Assembly (NCBI GenBank): GCA_963822985.1
Contig: CAWGJU010000010.1
Location: forward strand, 62,001 to 126,000
Length of the DNA stretch: 64,000 nt
Direction: 5' to 3'
DNA from: Thermohalobaculum sp963822985
GTDB lineage: Bacteria > Pseudomonadota > Alphaproteobacteria > Rhodobacterales > Rhodobacteraceae
Shown here: positions 20,504 to 29,716 of the stretch, one piece after another
How positions within the stretch are numbered: position 1 is the first letter of the stretch
Layout: each line of letters begins with the position of its first letter
The notes under the pieces: model-generated
What the model was told of the DNA's origin: nothing
Database searches by the model: none
Seen by the model: only the letters and a program-made list of their open reading frames with translations
Translations under genes and position numbers: made by a program

Positions 20504-21106
20504 ATGGCGAAGGTTCTCGTGCTCTACTATTCCAGCTGGGGGCATATGGAGGCGATGGCCAAGGCCGCCGCCGAGGGTGCCCGGGCGGTCGGGGCCGGAG
20601 TCACGATCAAGCGCGTGCCCGAGCTGGTGCCCGACGAGGTGGCCAGGAAGTCGGGCTACAAGCTCGACCAGGAGGCGGCCGTCATCACCGACCCGAACGA
20701 GCTCGCCGATTATGACGGCTTCGTCTTCGGCGTGCCGACGCGCTATGGCAACATGCCGTCCCAGATGAAGAACTTCCTTGACCAGACGGGCGGGCTTTGG
20801 GCCAAGGGCGCGCTGATCGACAAGGTCGCGACCGTGATGGTGTCGACCGCGACCCAGCATGGCGGCCAGGAATCGACCGTCCTGACCACGCAGGTGGTGC
20901 TGCAGCACCACGGCATGCTGATCGTGCCCCTGTCCTATGCCTATGCGGGCCAGAGCGGCGTCGACAAGATGCGCGGCGGCTCGCCCTATGGCATGTCGGT
21001 GGCGACCGACTCCGACGGCTCGCGCTGGCCCGACGAGGAGGACCTCGCCGGCGCCCGCTTCCAGGGCGAGCGGCTGGCGAAGATCGCCATCAAGATGCAC
21101 GGCTGA
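20504..21106 (+). CDS. wrbA: NAD(P)H:quinone oxidoreductase, WrbA type
   Basis: 200-residue flavodoxin-like tetrameric quinone reductase, the standard WrbA length. ATG at 20504 follows GAAGGAGG. FMN-binding pieces: the N-terminal VLVLYYSSWGHMEAMA, the central FGVPTRYGNMPSQMKNFLDQ and, further on, STATQHGGQESTVLTT. Divergent from the tartrate-dehydrogenase-like gene. Reduces quinones by two electrons and limits semiquinone stress. Confidence 0.92.
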   Translation: MAKVLVLYYSSWGHMEAMAKAAAEGARAVGAGVTIKRVPELVPDEVARKSGYKLDQEAAVITDPNELADYDGFVFGVPTRYGNMPSQMKNFLDQTGGLWAKGALIDKVATVMVSTATQHGGQESTVLTTQVVLQHHGMLIVPLSYAYAGQSGVDKMRGGSPYGMSVATDSDGSRWPDEEDLAGARFQGERLAKIAIKMHG

Positions 21107-21123
21107 CCCGGGTCAGAGCGCAT

Positions 21124-21157
21124 CGAGCCCCCACCCGCCGGCGCGGGTGGGGGCTCG
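21124..21157 (+). terminator. Strong hairpin after wrbA
   Basis: A perfect 15-bp stem (CGAGCCCCCACCCGC paired with GCGGGTGGGGGCTCG) with a four-base loop, 17 bases after the wrbA stop. No T-run follows. Confidence 0.6.
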
Positions 21158-21273
21158 ACGTTCCGATGGCCCCCCCCCGCCGGCGGGTCATATGGGGCGA
21201 CAGTGCGGCGACCCCGATCTGTCGGACGCCCGCTGGGGCGAGTTGCCGCCAGAGCGGCTCCGACACCCGCCGC

Positions 21274-21337
21274 CGTCATCCCCGCGCGAGCGGGATGACG
21301 GTAACCACAGGCGGATTCCCGCTTGCGCAGGAACGAC
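21274..21337. repeat. Palindromic repeat, family B
   Basis: CGTCATCCCCGCGCGAGCGG with ATGACG closing the palindrome, then a degenerate GGATTCCCGCTTGCGCAGGAA. It is related to the pair at 15483-15533. With the wrbA terminator it fills the 258-base gap before the solute-binding protein gene; no gene is seen there. Confidence 0.6.
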
Positions 21338-21364
21338 GGCCGGGATCCGGCCGGTGCGTGGGCC

Positions 21365-22297
21365 CTAGCCAGAGGCATTGGCGAGGCTTTGGTAGAACGC
21401 CCGATCCGCGGGCGTTATCGGCCCAAAGTGCCGCTCGAAGATCGGCACGATCTCGCCCGACCGGTAGAGCTCGGCCAGCATGGCGTCGAGCACCCCGCGC
21501 AGGGCATCGGCGTCACGCTGGGTGCCGAGCGCGATCGTCTCCTCCTGCACGGTGTCCTCCGAGATGCGGATGCCGGCGCCCTCGGTGCGCCCCAGGCCGC
21601 GCAGGATGGCCTGATCGGCCATATAGACGTCGATCTCTCCCGTCTTCAGCGCGGCAATGCCGTCGCGGTGATCGGCAAAGCCCACCGGATAGACGCCGGG
21701 GGCCTGGTCGATCCCGCTGGCCGCCAGCCAGGTTTCGGTCGTCGTGCCGCGCCGGAAGCCGATCCGGCCCCCATCCCCGGCCAGCGCCGCCGTCAACGCC
21801 GCGTCGAGATCGGACGCCGAGGCCAGCCCCGCGAAGCGTCCGCCCACCCCTTCCGGCACGGCCGCGGCGATCCCCGTCCGCAGCACCGGGGTCGAGAACC
21901 CGACCCGCTGCAGCCGCTCGGGCGTGACCGATGCGGCGCCGCACAGCACGTCGACGTCGCCCGCCTCAAGGCGCGCGAACCTGTCCTCGGCGCTGACGCG
22001 CACCGCGCCACGCGCGAGGCCGGCCGTCTCCGGCCGGCTCGCCAGCCGCTGCGCCAGCAGGTTGCAGATCTCGGCGGTGAAGCCGGAGAAGGCGACCACA
22101 TCGCCGCCCACCTCGTAGGAGAAGGGCGGCGCGTCGCTGCGATAGCCGAAGACGATCCTGTCGTCCGCCCCGCCAATGCCCTCGGCGCCGCGCCCCGGCC
22201 CCTCGGTGCCTTGCATGGCGCACCCCGCCGCCAGCAGCGCGGCCACGCCGACCAGCGCGACCCTGAACTTCACGAACAAGCCTGCCCCCTTCGTCAT
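21365..22297 (-). CDS. Periplasmic solute-binding lipoprotein (amino-acid ABC type, family 3)
   Basis: 310 residues. The signal peptide ends in the lipobox LLAAGC (Cys26), so it is a lipoprotein. The mature part has the family-3 fold: VFGYRSDAPPFSYEVGGDV, then ICNLLAQRLA, DVDVLCGAASVTPERLQRVG and IDVYMADQAILRGLG. No permease or ATPase genes are beside it, so it may be an orphan receptor or work with distant ABC components. The start ATG at 22297 precedes a short basic stretch and hydrophobic core. Confidence 0.82.
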   Translation of the reverse strand: MTKGAGLFVKFRVALVGVAALLAAGCAMQGTEGPGRGAEGIGGADDRIVFGYRSDAPPFSYEVGGDVVAFSGFTAEICNLLAQRLASRPETAGLARGAVRVSAEDRFARLEAGDVDVLCGAASVTPERLQRVGFSTPVLRTGIAAAVPEGVGGRFAGLASASDLDAALTAALAGDGGRIGFRRGTTTETWLAASGIDQAPGVYPVGFADHRDGIAALKTGEIDVYMADQAILRGLGRTEGAGIRISEDTVQEETIALGTQRDADALRGVLDAMLAELYRSGEIVPIFERHFGPITPADRAFYQSLANASG

Positions 22298-22442
22298 CCC
22301 ATCGCCGCGCACATTGCGCGCGCCTTGCCGCTTCTGTCCACCTGCGGGACGCCGCAGCCCGGCGCCTGCGCGGCGGCGCGCGCCGGATCGGTCGACAGGC
22401 GTGCCGTCCGCGCTGCCCGGCGCCTGACCGCCATTCACCCGA

Positions 22443-23192
22443 TCAACAGCCGAGCGCGTCGGCGATGCCGCCGATCTCGTCCGTCACGACGTCGAAGCGG
22501 CCCGTCGCCTTGAAATCCTTGGTCTGGTCGGCCCCGTACTCATAAGGCCGGTTGACATAGGCCGTGCGCATCCCGTGGCTCTGCGCCGCCTCCAGATCGT
22601 CATTGTGCGCGGCGCACATCATCACCTGGCGGGGCGCCAGCTCCAAGGCCCGGCAGCAGTTCAGATAGGCGTCAGGGTGCCGCTTGTAGGCGCGCACGAT
22701 CGAGGACGACATAATGAAGTCCCACGGAATGCCGGCGCGCTTGGCCATCGCGGCCAACAGCACCGTCGAGCCGTTCGAGAGCGGCCCGATCAGGTATCGC
22801 CGCCCCAGCCGCCGCAGCCCCGGCACCGAATCGGGCCAGGGGTCGAGCTGGTGCCACCAGAGCGTCATCGCAGCCCGCTCGGCCTCGTCGAAATGGCCGG
22901 CGATGGCGAACTGGTCGAGGATCTCGTCCAGTCGCTCGCGGTGGATCACGTCGATCGGCGTGAACGGCCGCTCGCCCGAGATGACGCGCTCCAGCCCCGG
23001 GCGATAGCCGGCGCGCCAAGCCCGCGCGAAGGCATCGGCATCGACCTCAACACCCTTGGCTTTTGCCGCCCGCGCGATGCGGCGCATGATCGACCCGCGC
23101 CAGTCCACCACCGTGCCGAAGGTGTCGAAGACCAGCACCCTGATCTCGTCCATTCCCTGGTTCATGCCCCCGTCCGTGCCCTCGCCCATCAT
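22443..23192 (-). CDS. Haloacid dehalogenase, type II (HAD superfamily)
   Basis: About 249 residues. The HAD nucleophile motif is VLVFDTFGTVVDWRGS (Asp in FDTFG); motif II is IGPLSNGS, followed by a Lys region and MMCAAHNDDLEAAQSHGMRT. Matches 2-haloacid dehalogenases (L-DEX type). The start is uncertain: ATG 23192 (MMGEGTDGG), or the ATG 12 or 15 residues in (MNQGMDE, MDEIRV). It lies five bases after leuD on the same strand, so it is probably co-transcribed. Confidence 0.85.
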   Translation of the reverse strand: MMGEGTDGGMNQGMDEIRVLVFDTFGTVVDWRGSIMRRIARAAKAKGVEVDADAFARAWRAGYRPGLERVISGERPFTPIDVIHRERLDEILDQFAIAGHFDEAERAAMTLWWHQLDPWPDSVPGLRRLGRRYLIGPLSNGSTVLLAAMAKRAGIPWDFIMSSSIVRAYKRHPDAYLNCCRALELAPRQVMMCAAHNDDLEAAQSHGMRTAYVNRPYEYGADQTKDFKATGRFDVVTDEIGGIADALGC

Positions 23193-23196
23193 CCCC

Positions 23197-23818
23197 TCAT
23201 GCTCCGTCCAGCCAGACCCAGGGCCGCGCGCCCCGATCCCTCTCCTGCCAGGCGGAGACGGCCGGGGCGTGCTCGGCCGTCAGCCCCAGATCGTCGACGC
23301 CGGCCATCAGCGCTCGTCGGCGCAGCCCGTCGATCTCGAAGCGCAGCGGTGCGCCATTCGGCGGGACCACGACCTGCCGCTCGAGGTCGACCGCGAACGG
23401 CGCCTCGGGCTGCGCCCGCGCGATCTCGGCAAGAACCTCGACCGTCTCGGCCGGCAGCACCAGCGGCAGCATGCCATTCTGATAGCAGTTGTTGGCGAAG
23501 ATGCCGCCGAACGAGGGGGCGATGACGACCCGAACGCCCATGCCCATAGAGCGCCCAGACAGCCCCCTCGCGCGACGAGCCGCAACCAAAGTTCGCCCCG
23601 GCCAACAAGATCGGCGCGCCGCGCCAGTGCCGCTGGTTCAGCACGAAGTCGGGCCGCTCGCGCCCCGTCTCGTCATAGCGCCAGGCCTCGAAGGCGAAAG
23701 GTCCGAGTCCGTCCCCGTCGTGCTCGGAGAGCCGGTCGATCCGCACGATGACATCCGTGTCGACGTTCGCCGCCATCAGCGGCGCGGCCGGGCCGGCAAC
23801 GGTAGTCAGAGGCTGCAT
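23197..23818 (-). CDS. leuD: 3-isopropylmalate dehydratase small subunit (LeuD family, one frameshift)
   Basis: Small, swivelling domain of an aconitase-family dehydratase, about 207 residues. Motifs: ANVDTDVIVRIDRLSEHD, GANFGCGSSREGAVWAL and, after the frame break near 23545, RVVIAPSFGGIFANNCYQNG. The partner LeuC is upstream. It may serve leucine synthesis or a catabolic 2-hydroxyacid dehydratase; the neighbouring tartrate-dehydrogenase-like and haloacid dehalogenase genes favour the second. Confidence 0.82.
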
Positions 23819-23949
23819 GGACCCTCGGAACGCTCGATCCGTTGAGTCACGGAGAGCGCATCGTCGCGCCAGGTGCGCAGGATGGGCACGCCGCACCGGG
23901 TGGCGCCGTCTCCGACCGACAGGCCTCCGCCCCAGCTCGCCGTCGTCAC
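23806..23949 (-). CDS. Possible small protein between leuC and leuD
   Basis: A 47-codon frame whose GTG start overlaps the leuC stop (GTGA) and whose end overlaps the leuD start by 13 bases. The tight coupling at both ends is the only evidence; the sequence (start VTTASWGGGLSVGDG, end RIERSEGPCSL) matches nothing I recognise. It could be a real coupled peptide or just the bridge between the two genes. Confidence 0.3.
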   Translation of the reverse strand: MTTASWGGGLSVGDGATRCGVPILRTWRDDALSVTQRIERSEGPCSL

Positions 23950-25347
23950 AAGAACCTCCGCACATCGGTGATCCGCCCCGTCACGGCCGCGGCGGCGGCC
24001 ATCGCCGGCGAGGCCAGATGCGTCCGCGCCCGGGGGCCCTGCCGGCCGACGAAGTTGCGGTTCGTCGTCGAGACCGCCCGCTTGCCCGGCGGCACCACCT
24101 CGCCGTTCGCTGCCACGCATTGCGAGCAGCCCGGCTCGCGCCATTCGAAGCCGGCCGCCCGGAAGCGCGCATCCAGCCCCTCGGCCTCGGCCGCCCGCTT
24201 CACCGCCTGGCTGCCCGGCACGACCCAGCCGCTGACCCGCTCGGCGATCTTGCGCCCGTCCAGCACCCCCGCCGCCGCGCGCAGGTCCGACAGCCGCGCA
24301 TTCGTGCAGGAGCCGATGAAGACGTGGTCGATTTCGACCTCCTCCAGAGGCGTGCCCGGCACCAGCCCCATATAGTCGAGCGCACGGCCCCAGGCTTCGC
24401 GCCGCCCCGCATCGGGCGCCTCGGCAGGGTCCGGCACGCGGCCCGTGACCGGGCCGACATGCTCCGGGCTCGTCCCCCAGGTCACCTGCGGCGCGACGCG
24501 TCCCATGTCGACCGCCACCTCGCGGTCGAACACGGCCCCCTCGTCCGAAGGCAAACCGCGCCAATGCGCCAGCGCCGCCTCCCAGGCCGCGCCCTTCGGC
24601 GCGAATGCCCGGCCAGAGAGGTAGTCGTAGGTCACGTCGTCGGGCGCGATCATGCCCATCTTGGCGCCGCACTCGATCGACATGTTGCAGATCGTCAGCC
24701 GACCCTCGATGTCGAGCGCCCGGATCGCGGGCCCGGCATATTCCAGCGCGAACCCGCCGCCGCCCGCCGCCCCGATGGTGCCGATCAGGTGCAGGATCAT
24801 GTCCTTCGGGCCGACCCCCGCCCCCGGCCGCCCCTCGAAGAGGACGCGCATCGTGCGCGGCCGCTTCTGCACGACCGTCTGCGTCGCGAGCACGTGCGCG
24901 ACCTCGGTCGAGCCGATGCCGAAGGCCAGCGCCCCCAGCGCCCCATGCGTCGAGGTGTGGCTGTCGCCGCAGGTGATGACCAGCCCGGGCAGCGTCAGCC
25001 CCAGCTCCGGCCCGATGACGTGCACGATGCCCTGCTCGGGGTCGTTGACGTCGAAATAGCGGATGCCCGCCGCTTGCGACCGCCGCTTCAGCACGGGCGC
25101 CAGCCGGGCCGAGATCTCGGTCGACGCCGCCGCCCGCCCGGGCGCCGAGGACACCGCATGGTCGCGGCACGGCGAAATTCAGCCGCGGCGTCCTGACCGG
25201 CAGGCCGCGCTGCTCGAGTTCGGCCAGCGCCTTGCCGCCCGACAAATCGTGCAGGAGGTTGCGGTCGACATGCAGCAGCTCGTAGCCGTCGCCGAGCGCG
25301 GCCACGACATGCGCGCCCCACACCTTCTCGAACAGCGTCCGCGCCAT
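23946..25347 (-). CDS. leuC: 3-isopropylmalate dehydratase large subunit (LeuC family, frameshifted near its start)
   Basis: Aconitase-family large subunit, about 467 residues. Iron-sulphur ligands are visible in CTNARLSDLR and REPGCSQCVAANGE; the signature HTSTHGALGALAFGIGSTEV is intact. The start MARTLFEKVWGAHVV is typical. One frame break around 25160 separates the first 60 residues. Its product needs LeuD (23197-23818). Substrate is 3-isopropylmalate or a related hydroxyacid. Confidence 0.85.
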
Positions 25348-25402
25348 TTAGCGGCCACACCCGCCACGCGCGCCCCCTCCCCCTATCGGGGGGAGGATCG
25401 GG

Positions 25403-25422
25403 AAGGTGGGGTGCCCCACCTT
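25403..25422. repeat. Perfect 20-bp palindrome, family A
   Basis: AAGGTGGGGTGCCCCACCTT, in the 74-base gap between leuC and the next gene and touching that gene's stop codon. It could also act as a terminator-like hairpin. Confidence 0.55.
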
Positions 25423-26342
25423 CAGAAGCCGCTCTCCTGCGCCCGCAGCACGCGGGTGACGAAGGTGTTCGTCGGCACCGACAGGCGGAACGCCTCGGCC
25501 TCGCGCGGGATCGCGCCGTTGATCGCGTCGATCTCGGCGCGGCGCCGCGCCATGTGGTCCTGCGCCATGCTGGGCCGCGAATTCGGGATCTTGGCGCCAA
25601 ACGCGCGGACATAGGCGACCGCGTCGTCGATCTCGACCGCGATCCCCTTGGCCTGCGCCACCTCCCAGGCCTCGATGGCGCAGCCGGCCGAGATGGACGA
25701 GGCGTCCGCGTCCGCCATGACCTGGCCGACCGTCAGCCCGGTGATGGTGCAGGGCCCGGAATAGGCGCAGTTGCAGATCAGCTTTTCCCAAACCATGCGG
25801 TGGATGTCGTCGAAGGTCAGCACCTTGAAGCCGCTCGACCGCCAGATCTCGGCAATCCGCTCGGTCCGGTCGCTCAGGCCCCCCTGCATCTCGCCGATGC
25901 GGACGAACTCCATGCCGTTGTGGTGGGCGTGCCCCGGCCCCTTCATGCTGGCGCCGAAGCCGCCGACGACCCCGATGGTGATCCGCTCCGCCCCCAGCAC
26001 CTCGGCGACCTTGTCAGGCCCGCCGATGCCGTTCTGGATCGAGAGCACCGCCGTTCCGGGCCCGAGACTCGGCCTGATCGCCTCGGCCGCGGCCCTGACC
26101 CCGTCGAGCTTGGTCGCGATGACGACGAGGTCAGCCTGCGGCACCTCGGCCGCATCGGTCGTGGCGTTCACCCGCACGGTGCGGTCGCCGCTGGCGCCCT
26201 CGACGCGCAAGCCCCGCTCGCGCATCGCCCTGACGTGCTCCTCCCACTGGTCGACCGCCCAGACCTCGTGCCCCGCATCCGCCATGAGCGCCGCATAGAC
26301 CGAGCCCATGGCCCCAGTCCCGATGATCGCGACCCGTGCCAT
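25422..26342 (-). CDS. 2-dehydropantoate 2-reductase family protein
   Basis: 306 residues, intact. Rossmann motif IIGTGAMGSVYAALMADAGH at residues 6-25, the catalytic-lysine region WEKLICNCAYSGPCTITGL near residue 190, and the C-terminal SMAQDHMARRRAEIDAINGA that is standard for ApbA/PanE. Minus strand, upstream of leuC, so the leuC-leuD-dehalogenase run may start here. The biochemical substrate could be ketopantoate or another 2-oxoacid. Confidence 0.85.
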   Translation of the reverse strand: MARVAIIGTGAMGSVYAALMADAGHEVWAVDQWEEHVRAMRERGLRVEGASGDRTVRVNATTDAAEVPQADLVVIATKLDGVRAAAEAIRPSLGPGTAVLSIQNGIGGPDKVAEVLGAERITIGVVGGFGASMKGPGHAHHNGMEFVRIGEMQGGLSDRTERIAEIWRSSGFKVLTFDDIHRMVWEKLICNCAYSGPCTITGLTVGQVMADADASSISAGCAIEAWEVAQAKGIAVEIDDAVAYVRAFGAKIPNSRPSMAQDHMARRRAEIDAINGAIPREAEAFRLSVPTNTFVTRVLRAQESGF

Positions 26343-26517
26343 GCCGTCCTCCCTTTTGCCCGCATCCTGTCACCGCGCGCCCTCCCCCACAAGGCCGGCC
26401 GGCGCCGATCACATGCGGGATCGCGCTTGTGTCGACAGGACTCAGGGTCATCCCGAGGCATCGCACGGGGATTGCATGGGGATTGCATGGGCGGGGCGCT
26501 CGGCTAGGCTGCCCGGC

Positions 26518-27006
26518 ATGGCCGAGCCGCTGCACGCCCCGCCCGACCGATACCTGCCGCTTGCCCGGATGCGGGAGTTCGTCGGCCGCGAGGTCGGCGT
26601 CTCGGACTGGCTCGCGGTCGGCCAGGACCGCATCGACGCCTTCGCCGATCTCTGCGGCGACCATCAGTTCATCCATGTCGATCCCGGGCGCGCTGCGCAG
26701 ACGCCCATGGGCGGCACCGTCGCGCATGGCTTTCTCACGCTGTCGCTGCTGAGCTATCTCGCCGCCGGCGTGCGCCCCCGCATCGAGGGGACCGTCCGCG
26801 CGATCAACTATGGCTTCGACCGCCTGCGCTTCGTCGCCCCCGTCCCCGCCGGTGCCCGCATCCGCGCCCGCTTTACGCTCGCCACACTGGACGAGCCGCG
26901 CCCCGGCGAGGTCGCGCTCGTCTGGGACGTCACCGTCGAGGTCGACGGGCAGGAGCGCCCGGCGCTGATCGCCCGCTGGCTGACCCGCCTCTATCTGGAG
27001 CCCTGA
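26518..27006 (+). CDS. MaoC-like hot-dog dehydratase
   Basis: 162 residues. The R-specific enoyl-CoA hydratase signature is present: FADLCGDHQFIHVD followed by GGTVAHGFLTLSLLSYL, with Asp and His expected to be catalytic. ATG at 26518. One base separates it from the oxidoreductase gene downstream, implying an operon. Confidence 0.85.
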   Translation: MAEPLHAPPDRYLPLARMREFVGREVGVSDWLAVGQDRIDAFADLCGDHQFIHVDPGRAAQTPMGGTVAHGFLTLSLLSYLAAGVRPRIEGTVRAINYGFDRLRFVAPVPAGARIRARFTLATLDEPRPGEVALVWDVTVEVDGQERPALIARWLTRLYLEP

Positions 27007-27007
27007 C

Positions 27008-28006
27008 ATGCGCGCCCTGGTCATCGAGCAGTACGGCCCCTGGGACAGCCACCGGCTGCGCGACGACTGGCCCGAGCCCGCGCGGCGCGCCGGCCATGTC
27101 CTGATCGCCACGCGCGCCATGTCGGTGAACTTCCCCGACGTGCTGATGGCCGAGGGCGGCTATCAGCACCGCCCGACCCCGCCGGTCGTCGCCGGCTTCG
27201 ACTGCGCCGGCCTCGTCGAGGCCGTGGGCGAGGGCGTCACCCGCGCCCGGCCCGGCGACCGCGTGCTCTGCTACACCGCCGACGGCGCCTTCGCGGAAAA
27301 GGTTTCCGCCCCCCAGGGCGATGTCTGGCGCATCCCCGACGAGATGCCCTTCGAGCACGCCGCGGCCTTTGGCCTCGTCTATCTGACCGCCCATATCTCG
27401 CTCGTCGAGAACTGCCATGCCCAGGCTGGCGAATGGGTGCTCGTCACCGGCGCCTCGGGCGGGGTGGGGCTCGCCATGGTCCAGCTGGGCCACGCGCTCG
27501 GCCTGCGCATCATCGCCGGCGTCACCTCGCCGGAAAAGGCGGCGCTCGCCCGCGAGCACGGGGCCGAGGCGACCGTCGACCTCGCCGCCGACGATCTCTA
27601 CGAGTCGCTCCGGGCACAGATCCACGCGATCGTCCCGGCCGGGAACATGGGGGGCGTGGATCTGGTCATGGACCAGGTCGGTGGCGACGTCTTCGACGCG
27701 GCGCTGCGCTGCATCCGGCCCTGCGGGCGGATCGCCATCGTCGGCTTCGCCGGCGGCCGGATCAACCCGATCAAGCCGACCTACCTGCTCAACAAGCAGA
27801 TCACCGTGATCGGCTCGCCGCTGGGCAAGATCCGCCCCGACTGGGACGCGGTGAAGGACCGCGCCATGGCGGCGCTGCTGGCGCAGTACACGGCCGGGCG
27901 CCTGCGCCCGCTGATCACCGAGACGGTGCCGCTGGCCGAGTGGAGCCGGGCCTATGGCCGGTTCAAGCGCCGCGAGGTGGTGGGCAAGATCGTCATGGTT
28001 CCGTGA
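27008..28006 (+). CDS. NADPH:quinone oxidoreductase family (zinc-independent MDR)
   Basis: 332-residue medium-chain reductase. The nucleotide-binding motif is VTGASGGVGLAMVQLGHALG; the N-terminal catalytic domain has FPDVLMAEGGYQHRPTPPVV and lacks the zinc-binding Cys/His set. Such proteins reduce quinones or enoyl-CoA/enoyl-thioesters; beside a MaoC dehydratase the latter is plausible. Confidence 0.87.
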   Translation: MRALVIEQYGPWDSHRLRDDWPEPARRAGHVLIATRAMSVNFPDVLMAEGGYQHRPTPPVVAGFDCAGLVEAVGEGVTRARPGDRVLCYTADGAFAEKVSAPQGDVWRIPDEMPFEHAAAFGLVYLTAHISLVENCHAQAGEWVLVTGASGGVGLAMVQLGHALGLRIIAGVTSPEKAALAREHGAEATVDLAADDLYESLRAQIHAIVPAGNMGGVDLVMDQVGGDVFDAALRCIRPCGRIAIVGFAGGRINPIKPTYLLNKQITVIGSPLGKIRPDWDAVKDRAMAALLAQYTAGRLRPLITETVPLAEWSRAYGRFKRREVVGKIVMVP

Positions 28007-28510
28007 GCGGACGCAATCGGGCCGGCGAGCGCGTGTCGCTCGAGACCTTCCTCGAAGGGCTCGGCGACGAGTCCGCCGCGCAGGCGCGCGTCGCCGCCGC
28101 CCGGATCGACCGCCTGGCGCTGGTCGGCGACCGCATGGAGGGCATCGAGCGCCGCTATCTGCCCTGGGCCGCCGCCGGCGCGGTCCTCTTCCTCGTCGGC
28201 CTCTGGATGCTCGTCGATCCGCGCATCGCCCCCGGCTGGCTGATGCTCGCGCTCCTGCTCGCCGCGCTGCCCGCCACCGGCGATCGCGTATGCCTCGGCC
28301 GTCGCCCCGCGCACGCGCGCCGACCGCGAATCGGAGCGGCTCAACCGCGCGCATTTCCTGCCGCATGGCGGCCTCTACTTCCCGCCGGGACGGCGCCCGG
28401 CCGCGGTCGTCCGGGTCGGCTGGACACCGCCGCCGCCGGAGCCTCCCATTTCCAAGGTCCCGCGCGACCCGCGAAAGCGACGCGACTGGCGCCCCGGCCG
28501 CATCTGGTGA
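28003..28510 (+). CDS. Hypothetical membrane protein (one frameshift)
   Basis: The GTG start overlaps the previous stop by four bases. About 169 residues: a soluble N terminus (SLETFLEGLGDESAAQARVA), two adjacent hydrophobic segments at residues 47-66 and 72-92, then, after a frame change near 28285, a basic proline-rich tail ending RDWRPGRIW. No family recognised. Coupling to the MaoC/oxidoreductase pair is the only functional hint. Confidence 0.55.
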
Positions 28511-28611
28511 CCCATCCCCGCGGCCGCACCGACACCCCAAATCTCGCACCACCCGGCCACTCTCCCCAACTCCCCCGGCCCGGGCTTTCACCCTGACCCG
28601 CAACCCTCCCG

Positions 28612-28633
28612 TAAGGTGGGGTTCGCCCCATCC
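28612..28633. repeat. Degenerate palindromic repeat, family A
   Basis: TAAGGTGGGGTTCGCCCCATCC, in the 168-base gap between two plus-strand genes; otherwise the gap holds no feature I can support. Confidence 0.45.
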
Positions 28634-28678
28634 GACCCCTCAGGTTGAGGCCGATCCCCGAACATCAAGGAGCCGACC

Positions 28679-29695
28679 ATGCCGACTGTCCTCGTCCAGG
28701 GCCGCATCGCCGCCGCCAAGGTCGAGCTCATGCGCCGCTTTGCCCCCGAGGGCTGGGACGTAACGCTCTGGGACCCGAATCAGCATGCGGCCGCCGACTT
28801 CCCGGCGCTGGCGACTGCGGCCGACGTCATCGTCGGGGGCGCGATCCCCACGGACTGGCCGCCAGTGCCGAACCTCAAGCTGTTCCAGATCCCCTGGACC
28901 GGCTTCGACTTCACCAGCCCCGAGCGCATGCCCGGAGGCGTCCCAGTCGCCAACACCTACGAGCACGAGACCAGCATCGCCGAATACGTGCTGCTCGGCA
29001 TGCTGGAATGGCAGATCGGCCTGCGCGCCATGGACGCCGAGTTCCGCGCAAAGGGCTGGGCCGGCCGGATGCCGGGGCATGCGCCATCGCATCGCGAGCT
29101 GCGCGGGCGCACGCTGGGCATCGTCGGCCACGGCCATATCGGCCACGAAGCCGCGATTCGCGCCCGCGCCTTCGGCATGCGCTGCATCGGCATCCGCCGC
29201 TCGGCCCGGCCCTGCCCGCCCGAGCTCGACTGGCTGGGCCAGCCCGACCGCCTCGACGACCTGCTGGCCGAATCGGACTTCGTGCTGATCGCCTGCGACA
29301 TGAACGACGAGACGCGCGGGCTGATCGACGCGGGCCGCCTCGCCGCGATGAAGCCGACGGGCGTGCTGATCAACGTCGCCCGCGGCAGCATCGTCGACGA
29401 GGACGCCCTCTGGGACGCGCTCTCGAACGGCCGGATCGGCGGCGCAATCCTCGACGTCTGGTACAACTACAACCAGCCCGGCCGGGCGGAGGTTCGGCCC
29501 GCGAACCATCCTTTCGAGACGCTCGACAACGTCATCCTCTCGGCCCACCAGAGCGCCGTCACCGAGGAGATGCACGAGCGTCGCTGGCGCTTCGTCGCCG
29601 AGAACTGCGCCCGGATCGGCCGCGGCGAGCCGCCGCTGAACGTCGTCTTTGTCGGCGCGGGTGACGGCACGGCAGGCAGTACGGGCGGCGCCTAA
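28679..29695 (+). CDS. D-isomer-specific 2-hydroxyacid dehydrogenase
   Basis: 338 residues. The NAD-binding motif is LGIVGHGHIGHEAAIRARAF near residue 143; the catalytic Arg and Glu regions lie in VLINVARGSIVDEDALWDAL, with a His in ILSAHQSAVTEEMH. Intact, ATG at 28679. It could reduce or oxidise hydroxypyruvate/glyoxylate or another 2-oxoacid. With malate-CoA ligase in the window a serine-cycle hydroxypyruvate reductase role is conceivable but unproven. Confidence 0.82.
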   Translation: MPTVLVQGRIAAAKVELMRRFAPEGWDVTLWDPNQHAAADFPALATAADVIVGGAIPTDWPPVPNLKLFQIPWTGFDFTSPERMPGGVPVANTYEHETSIAEYVLLGMLEWQIGLRAMDAEFRAKGWAGRMPGHAPSHRELRGRTLGIVGHGHIGHEAAIRARAFGMRCIGIRRSARPCPPELDWLGQPDRLDDLLAESDFVLIACDMNDETRGLIDAGRLAAMKPTGVLINVARGSIVDEDALWDALSNGRIGGAILDVWYNYNQPGRAEVRPANHPFETLDNVILSAHQSAVTEEMHERRWRFVAENCARIGRGEPPLNVVFVGAGDGTAGSTGGA

Positions 29696-29716
29696 GGGCG
29701 ACACCGGGGCCGCCGC

